In this document: in pieces, positions 59,348-64,000 of the stretch | Numbering within the stretch: the stretch's first letter is position 1 | Layout: each line of letters starts with the position of its first letter | Assembly: GCF_013260645.1 (NCBI RefSeq) | Contig: NZ_CP053921.1 | Coordinates: forward strand, 1,433,763-1,497,762 | Direction of reading: 5' to 3' | Length of the DNA: 64,000 nucleotides | Source of the DNA: Erythrobacter mangrovi | GTDB taxonomy: Bacteria > Pseudomonadota > Alphaproteobacteria > Sphingomonadales > Sphingomonadaceae | Position numbers and translations under genes: made by a program | Notes under the pieces: generated by a model | Told to the model about the DNA's origin: nothing | What the model saw: the letters and a program-made list of their open reading frames with translations, nothing else | The model's database searches: none

Positions 59348-59628
59348 TTTCAGCGGGGTCTTGGCACCTTCAGACCCACACCCGATACCCATCCGGCATT
59401 TGTCGCGAACATTCCATAAAGCAGGTCAGCTGAGGACAGCAACCCGTTCCTTTGACGGCCGTGTGGTCGCGCTTCGCACGCCTGCCCGCACCACCCGTCA
59501 GGAACAGGTTTCCCTTGGCCACCAGACAGGTCTGTGGGCCTGCGGTGCAGTCCTCCCATGCCCTGCTTCTTCTGGATGTTCGCAAGCCGGAGATGGTCTC
59601 CGGTTTGAGGAACTGAAGGATACAGCTC
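59348..59628 (+). promoter_or_regulatory. Conserved ssb leader, copy B
   Basis: Close copy of 48848-49117. The hairpin CCGGAGA-TGG-TCTCCGG (59587-59603) before GAAGGA and the ATG is unchanged; an 11-base length change falls in another hairpin region upstream (near 59518-59545). Confidence 0.55.
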
Positions 59629-60027
59629 ATGACCAATATCGCCATCATCACCGGCCGCCTCGCCCGCGATCCGGAAGCCCGTACGACCCAGGGCGGCACC
59701 AGTGTTACCGGGATCACCGTCGTCACCGATCGCCCGCTGCGCGACAAGGACGGTCAGACCTACAAGGACAAGAACGGCTACACCGCCAAGGAAAGCGAGT
59801 TCCACCGGGTGACCTGCTTCAACGGCCTCGCTAAGACCGTCGGCCAGTACTGCTCCAAGGGCCAGCTGGTCAGCGTCCAGGGCCGCATCCACTACACCCA
59901 GTGGGAGGATAAGGACGGGGTCACGCGCTACGGTACCGAGATCCTCGCCGACAAGATCGACTTTCTCTCCCGCGGCAGTGGTTCGAGCGACGACAACGAC
60001 AATACCGACGCTCCCGAGATCGACTGA
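59629..60027 (+). CDS. ssb: Single-stranded DNA-binding protein, copy B
   Basis: This 132-aa SSB differs from copy A at 12 residues, mostly in the first 60 positions and the Ser/Gly linker. The OB core and the acidic end DDNDNTDAPEID are identical, again without a terminal Pro-Phe. It is the second SSB of the element; both copies look intact and translatable. Confidence 0.94.
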   Translation: MTNIAIITGRLARDPEARTTQGGTSVTGITVVTDRPLRDKDGQTYKDKNGYTAKESEFHRVTCFNGLAKTVGQYCSKGQLVSVQGRIHYTQWEDKDGVTRYGTEILADKIDFLSRGSGSSDDNDNTDAPEID

Positions 60028-60052
60028 CATATTCCATCATCGATGCCCATCA

Positions 60053-60088
60053 GAGGGGCGCTGTCCAGACCGGACAGCGCCCCTCTTC
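60053..60088 (+). terminator. Rho-independent terminator after ssb copy B
   Basis: A 14-bp stem (60053-60066 with 60072-60085; core GGGGCGCTGTCC / GGACAGCGCCCC) followed by TTCT. Compared with copy A the stem carries paired changes, so its structure is conserved. Confidence 0.82.
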
Positions 60089-60145
60089 TGTTGCTCTATC
60101 AGACCTAAAGGGGAGGGGCCTGGCTCACGGTTGTCCCATTATGAT

Positions 60146-60290
60146 GGGCGTGCAACCGGCGCATCAAGGACGGCAGGGTCCCACCATTTTGCCTCCCCTT
60201 CGCTCCGCTGCGGTCCGACAAAATCGTAACCCCTACCGCCGCTTCGCGGTCGCCCTTCAGGACGATCCCTGACCCGCCGGCCGCACGCCC
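60146..60290 (+). ncRNA. Candidate structured leader RNA, copy B
   Basis: Counterpart of 50002-50145. Outer stem GGGCGTGC (60146-60153) pairs with GCACGCCC (60283-60290), and CCGGC (60156-60160) with GCCGG (60276-60280). Relative to copy A, an A-T pair has become G-C and a G-C pair has become C-G within the outer stem. The inner ATTTTG/CAAAAT and ACCGC/GCGGT pairs are unchanged. Confidence 0.6.
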
Positions 60291-60303
60291 ATCCGTCCTG
60301 CTC

Positions 60304-60330
60304 CTGCCGTCAACGGCAGACATCAGGAGG
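60304..60330 (+). promoter_or_regulatory. Hairpin and ribosome binding site of 73-aa gene, copy B
   Basis: CTGCCGT (60304-60310) / ACGGCAG (60313-60319) precedes ATCAGGAGG. It is placed like the stem in copy A with different bases. Confidence 0.45.
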
Positions 60331-60335
60331 AAATT

Positions 60336-60557
60336 ATGGCTACGCAATTTCAACGCACTTCGACTTCGGATCGCTACTTTGCCGCACTGGCTGTGGCAGA
60401 GGGGCGGGCGCTGCACAGCTTCTTCGATCAGCACATTATCGAGGACAAGCGCCTTGGATATTTTGCCCTGGATGAGGGCGATTACAATGTACTTCCGGCG
60501 CACCTTGCAGCGCGCGTGGTGCACACCATCCACGGGGCGATGTCAGACGAGTTCTGA
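60336..60557 (+). CDS. Conserved 73-aa protein of ssb module, copy B
   Basis: This 73-aa protein is similar to that at 50193 throughout residues 15-73 (FFDQHIIEDKRLGYFALDEG; LPAHLAARVVHTIHGAMSDE), while the first 14 residues differ. AGGAGG lies six bases before the ATG. No named family is recognised. Confidence 0.8.
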   Translation: MATQFQRTSTSDRYFAALAVAEGRALHSFFDQHIIEDKRLGYFALDEGDYNVLPAHLAARVVHTIHGAMSDEF

Positions 60558-60568
60558 CCGCATGAGCA

Positions 60569-60600
60569 GGGCAGGGACCGGCAACGGTTCCTGTCCTATT
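60569..60600 (+). terminator. Rho-independent terminator after 73-aa gene, copy B
   Basis: A 12-bp stem with two G-U pairs (60569-60580 with 60585-60596) followed by TATT. It is the counterpart of the terminator at 50426. Confidence 0.75.
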
Positions 60601-61226
60601 CTCATGTTCACAGGGGTGAAGGATGGCGATGGCGCAGTGCGAAAGTTGGACGCATAATCGGTCGCCCCTGGATTCGATAAAGATCAAACATTCTGGCATG
60701 TCGGTCCATTGCGCCGGACAATACATCTTGCTCCTTTGCCGTCATATCCAAGCAGGCCAGAACATTGGCCACTGATGTTGGCTATTTGGTCCCCATTTCG
60801 GAACATTTGAGGAAAATTCTCGTCCGAATATCTCGGTTCTGAACAAAAAGTTCCGCCGCTAAAGGCGACGCTGCGCTACGCTTCCGTTTTGAAACGAAAG
60901 CATTTTCTCCAATAATCTGGCCCGGTAAGCAACTGGTCACTGATCCGCAATTGAGAATGGGCTTGACCCAGCACACCGTACGCAGCGGGTGCTGCGATGG
61001 AAGGCGCGGAATTGTTTCGCGAATTCACGAAATTTCGCCGATACCATCTTCTGTGCCGGATCCGGTCCACTTGCGTTCTCGTCCGTGCCGAGTCGGCACA
61101 GATCCGTTTAATCTGCTGAAAAGCGATGTGAATTTTCCGTTTTCCTACACCCCATGCTGCGGCCTAGAGTGGCACTTGCCTTTCGAAGGGTGAGCCAGGT
61201 TCTTTGAACACAAGGAACTTGGAAAA
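60601..61226. other. Non-coding region before conjugation genes, possible oriT
   Basis: A 626-base region without supported genes, AT-richer than its surroundings, lying just before the TraD and relaxase genes. It contains inverted repeats: CTT-c-CGTTT / AAACG-a-AAG (60881-60900), GCAGC/GCTGC (60982-60995, within the repeated GCACACCGTACGCAG motif) and TTTCG/CGAAA (61015-61032). The position suits an origin of transfer; no nick-site consensus was recognised. Confidence 0.4.
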
Positions 61227-61556
61227 ATGCAAAGACACCACCGGTTCGTGACTTATGTCACGCCCCTGATCGCCGAATGGATCAGGAAACAAGCAGACGA
61301 GCGCAGGGTCAGCGCGAGTATCGTTGTTTGCGATTGCATCTTCGATGCCTGGCAGCGCGCGACCGAAGCTGACCTGAGGACTCCGGCGACCGATCCGGTC
61401 CGCCAGAACATCTTCATCACGGTCGCATTGGATGCGCTGCTTACGCATCATCCCGACACTACCTTGCGTGATAAAACCGTGGCTGCCTACCAGCGCCGGC
61501 TGGAGCGCCTCGGTATCGTTGCACCCCGACCCATGGGAGGCGACGATGAAGCATAA
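61227..61556 (+). CDS. Hypothetical protein upstream of coupling protein
   Basis: This 109-aa protein (FVTYVTPLIAEWIRKQADER; ASIVVCDCIFDAWQRATEAD) looks mostly helical and could be a small DNA-binding or relaxosome accessory protein judging by its position, but no family is recognised. AAGGA lies ten bases before the ATG. It overlaps the traD start by 11 bases. Confidence 0.75.
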   Translation: MQRHHRFVTYVTPLIAEWIRKQADERRVSASIVVCDCIFDAWQRATEADLRTPATDPVRQNIFITVALDALLTHHPDTTLRDKTVAAYQRRLERLGIVAPRPMGGDDEA

Positions 61557-63885
61557 TCTCGTCAACTTCACCCGCGGCAGCCAGCTCCTCGGGCATTTCG
61601 GCTTCATGTTTGCGGCGGGCCTCAAGGGGCCCCTGATCGTGACACTCTTGGTCGTTCTCGGGCTGGTCTATTGGGACGTAAGCGGGGCGCTAGACGACTA
61701 CCAGGTCTACCTCCTGTGGATGCATGCCTATGCCTCTGGTTATGCCTTCATGGAGTTCGACCCGGACAAGCTTGTGAACCTCAAGCTGGCCGATGGGAGC
61801 CTCGTCGCATTTCCCATTTCCGTGGTGACCGATTACCCGCCGATGCGCGAAGCGGTCGCGCTTTTCCGGAGCGCGGTCATCAGCGCCTTGTGGCTTGCAG
61901 GGTTCATTCTTGTGCCGCTCTTCGCGCTCTTCTGGTGGGTTGCCGAACGCTTCGGCGAGAAGTCGAAACAGAAGAAGCATGTGCGCGGGGCGGAGCTTGC
62001 TACCTTGCGTGAACTTGACCGGGAGATCGCCGCGCACAACCGCAATGCCCGTGCCCGCGAGTATGGCGATGCGTTGGGCTGGCGCTGGCGTCTGGCCGGG
62101 TCGACTTCGCTGCGGCATGCGGGCTTCTATTCTCCCGCGCATCTGGCAGGGGTCAGCTGGCCCTGGCGCCTCGAGCAGAGTCACGCGATGCTTGTTGGCA
62201 CAACCGGGACAGGCAAGACCGTTGTCCTAACCGAGCTTACCAGGGAGATCCGCGAACGGGGCGAACGTGCGGTCATTTTCGATCTTACCGGGGCCTTTGT
62301 CGAAACCTTCTACGATCCCAAACGCGACATCATTCTAAACCCGCTCGACGCGCGTTGCCCCGCCTGGAGCGTGTTCAACGATTGCTCCACGCGTGCCGAA
62401 TTCCATGCCGCAGCGGAGTCGCTCGTCCCGCATGATGGGGGCGGCGCCGAACAGTTTTGGGTGCTCGCCGCGCGCACGCTGTTCGTCGAGACCTGTCTCA
62501 AGCTCGCCGAAGCAGGGCGGCGCACAAACGCCGCGCTGGCGCACGAACTCATGAACGCCGATCTCTCCGATCTGCACCGTCTCGTCGAAGATACCATGGC
62601 CGGTCCCATCAGCACGCCGAGCGCGGCGCGCATGGCGGAATCGGTGCGTGCAGTGTTCAATGTCAACGCCAAGGCGCTCCAGATGCTGCCCGAAGACGGG
62701 ACGCCCTTTTCGGTCCGCGAGTGGATCAATGGGGCAGGAGGACCGGGCTCGATCCTGTTCCTGTCTGCCCGCTACATCGACATGAGCGTGCTCTCGCAGT
62801 TGCTCACGCTGTGGCTCGATACCGCGATCAATACGCTGATGGCGGGCCAGCGCTCGCGGGACATCAGGCTCTGGTTCCTGATCGACGAACTGGGCGCCCT
62901 GCATCGTCTCCCTTCACTCGAAAAGGGCCTCCAGACCGCGCGCAATTTCGGGGGAGCGATCGTCACCGGCATCCATGCCTTTGCCAAGCTCAAGGATGTC
63001 TACGGCGAGAACATGGCAATGACCCTGTCCTCGCTTGCCCGCACCAAGCTGATCCTTGGCACAGCAGATCGCGAGACCGCCACCTGGTGTTCCGATATCA
63101 TCGGCCACCGCGAGGTTCGCGAGATGGAGGAAGGATACAGCTACGGCTACAACAATGCCCGCGACGCGGTCAGCCTGACGCCCCGGCGCCAGGTCGTCCC
63201 GCTGCTGCTTCCCGACGAGCTGATGAAGCTCAAGAACCTGCATGGCTTCATCAAGTTTCCCGAAGGATTTCCGGCGGCACCTGTGGTCCTCGAACCGCGC
63301 AACTGGCCTCGGGTGGCCGAAGGCTTCATTCCCCGGGATATGCCGAATCCACCACCGCAGACGCGGCACGGTGATGATCATGAAGGAGCAGGTGGTGGTG
63401 CCGGAGCAGCCTCTGAAACAGGCGACAATGATGGTGATCCTCGCCGGATGAGGGACGCGCACGATCGCTCCGACAGCGCTGAAAAGAAAGCCGACAAGGA
63501 AGACAAAAAGGAACTGCGCCGGACCCATCGCAGCAACAAGGGCGATCAGGCTCGACCGGATCAGACAAGGAAGCGTCGCGATCCGAATGCAAGAGGGAAA
63601 AGGGCGACATCGGACCCTCAGCGGCCGGCTGAATCCGAACTTCCTCTGTCTTCGAAAGCTGAGGAGCACCGCGGCATGGAGCAACGGGCTGTGCCTTCCG
63701 CCAGGTCCGATATTCCCGATCCCGCAGCGCATCAGCGGGCACAAGTCGCGCGCGGCAAGGCCGACCAGAGGCTCCAGGAAGAGCAGCAGAAGTCGCTTCT
63801 TGGCGGTGCAGCGAAGCAGGGTCGCGATGCCGATCAGGGGCAGGACCATGGTCACGATTACGGGGACTTCGACCCGGATATGTGA
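61546..63885 (+). CDS. traD: Type IV secretion coupling protein, TraD/VirD4 type
   Basis: This 779-aa inner-membrane ATPase links the relaxosome to the conjugation channel. Two N-terminal membrane helices (about residues 20-42 and 105-130) flank a periplasmic loop. The AAA motor has Walker A GTTGTGKTVVL (about residue 216) and Walker B LWFLIDELGALH (about 443). The C-terminal tail (from about 610) is highly charged and disordered. GGGAGG lies five bases before the ATG at 61546; the open frame from 61432 is not used. Confidence 0.93.
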   Translation: MKHNLVNFTRGSQLLGHFGFMFAAGLKGPLIVTLLVVLGLVYWDVSGALDDYQVYLLWMHAYASGYAFMEFDPDKLVNLKLADGSLVAFPISVVTDYPPMREAVALFRSAVISALWLAGFILVPLFALFWWVAERFGEKSKQKKHVRGAELATLRELDREIAAHNRNARAREYGDALGWRWRLAGSTSLRHAGFYSPAHLAGVSWPWRLEQSHAMLVGTTGTGKTVVLTELTREIRERGERAVIFDLTGAFVETFYDPKRDIILNPLDARCPAWSVFNDCSTRAEFHAAAESLVPHDGGGAEQFWVLAARTLFVETCLKLAEAGRRTNAALAHELMNADLSDLHRLVEDTMAGPISTPSAARMAESVRAVFNVNAKALQMLPEDGTPFSVREWINGAGGPGSILFLSARYIDMSVLSQLLTLWLDTAINTLMAGQRSRDIRLWFLIDELGALHRLPSLEKGLQTARNFGGAIVTGIHAFAKLKDVYGENMAMTLSSLARTKLILGTADRETATWCSDIIGHREVREMEEGYSYGYNNARDAVSLTPRRQVVPLLLPDELMKLKNLHGFIKFPEGFPAAPVVLEPRNWPRVAEGFIPRDMPNPPPQTRHGDDHEGAGGGAGAASETGDNDGDPRRMRDAHDRSDSAEKKADKEDKKELRRTHRSNKGDQARPDQTRKRRDPNARGKRATSDPQRPAESELPLSSKAEEHRGMEQRAVPSARSDIPDPAAHQRAQVARGKADQRLQEEQQKSLLGGAAKQGRDADQGQDHGHDYGDFDPDM

Positions 63886-63933
63886 CGCTCGACCGGGGAG
63901 GGGACGAGGGCCAAGAGAAAGTGATCCCACCCC

Positions 63934-64000
63934 ATGCTTTCCGTCGCCAATGTCCGCTCGCCATCGGCGGCGGCAAGCTACTTCGCTTCGGACAATTACT
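63934..64000 (+). CDS. Conjugative relaxase, TrwC/TraI (MobF) type, 5' end only
   Basis: Only the first 22 codons are in the window: MLSVANVRSPSAAASYFASD then NY. The start MLSVANVRS-x-AAASYFA-xDNY is the typical beginning of MobF relaxases, whose N-terminal domain nicks oriT. It follows traD by 48 bases in the order usual for F/R388-like transfer regions. Confidence 0.85.
   Translation, partial: MLSVANVRSPSAAASYFASDNY

Larger units (their letters stand above)
59195..60596. repeat. Direct repeat copy B of the ssb module
   Basis: Counterpart of 48695-50459: truncated acidic gene, ssb leader (11 bases longer), ssb, terminator, structured leader, 73-aa gene, terminator. The minus-strand 88-aa gene is absent. 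Confidence 0.9.

Noticed and set aside
60782..61193. Small frames on both strands before traD
   Set aside because: They lack ribosome binding sites and overlap inverted repeats; the region is better explained as non-coding or oriT.

Overview
The window reads as a chromosomal segment of an alphaproteobacterium, most likely a member of the Sphingomonadales (Erythrobacteraceae-like). This is inferred from the high GC content, the style of the housekeeping proteins, and mobile-element genes typical of sphingomonads. No rRNA is present, so the genus cannot be fixed from this sequence alone.

Region 1 (about 1-25,200) is an ordinary core chromosome. It holds the end of a cytochrome c maturation operon (ccmG-ccmH-ccmI-like), a Kup potassium transporter, and an FMN azoreductase divergent from a LysR regulator. 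A minus-strand run follows: dapF-mtaB-ftsY-yciB, with overlapping or nearly overlapping ends. Next come a GGDEF/EAL protein, an EVE-domain protein, a ThDP enzyme, an LplT-like MFS transporter, pgsA, an oxyR-rnd pair, aspS, a pair of exported proteins (one ClpP-like), the acpP-fabF-mltG-2H phosphoesterase cluster and a membrane cyclic-nucleotide-binding-domain protein.

Region 2 (25,204 to the window end) starts at a tRNA-Met(CAT) gene. A P4-type tyrosine integrase follows immediately, which marks the left end of an integrative and conjugative element (ICE). The right end lies outside the window. Its backbone is: integrase, a DUF5818-like protein, a lytic transglycosylase, a CHC2/Toprim protein, a giant methyltransferase/strawberry-notch helicase, a Phd-RelE/ParE toxin-antitoxin pair, ParB, an ArdC-type antirestriction protein, a DUF2493 (SLOG/YspA-like) protein, SSB and small conserved proteins, a TraD/VirD4 coupling protein, and the first codons of a TrwC/TraI (MobF) relaxase.

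Two cargo blocks interrupt this backbone. Cargo 1 (about 36.1-45.8 kb, between parB and ardC) has an L,D-transpeptidase and a seven-gene minus-strand heavy-metal unit: a His-rich exported peptide, CzcC/B/A-like RND efflux, HupE/UreJ, a membrane-anchor protein and an NreB-like MFS protein with a His-rich tail. Nickel, cobalt or zinc are the likely substrates. Cargo 2 (about 50.5-59.2 kb) has two overlapping tyrosine recombinases, a DUF983 protein, a MocR-type regulator, a DUF1259 protein and the chromate transporter ChrA.

Cargo 2 is flanked by two diverged direct copies of a roughly 1.4-1.8 kb ssb module. Comparing the copies exposes what I consider the most interesting signal in the window: a roughly 145-nt leader before a 73-aa protein gene. 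Its long-range closing stem is kept in both copies by compensatory base changes, which points to an undescribed structured RNA. Several backbone genes also share a near-identical 15-nt start signal (ATCAGGAGA plus six bases, then ATG), often behind a hairpin, which suggests coordinated translational control across the element.
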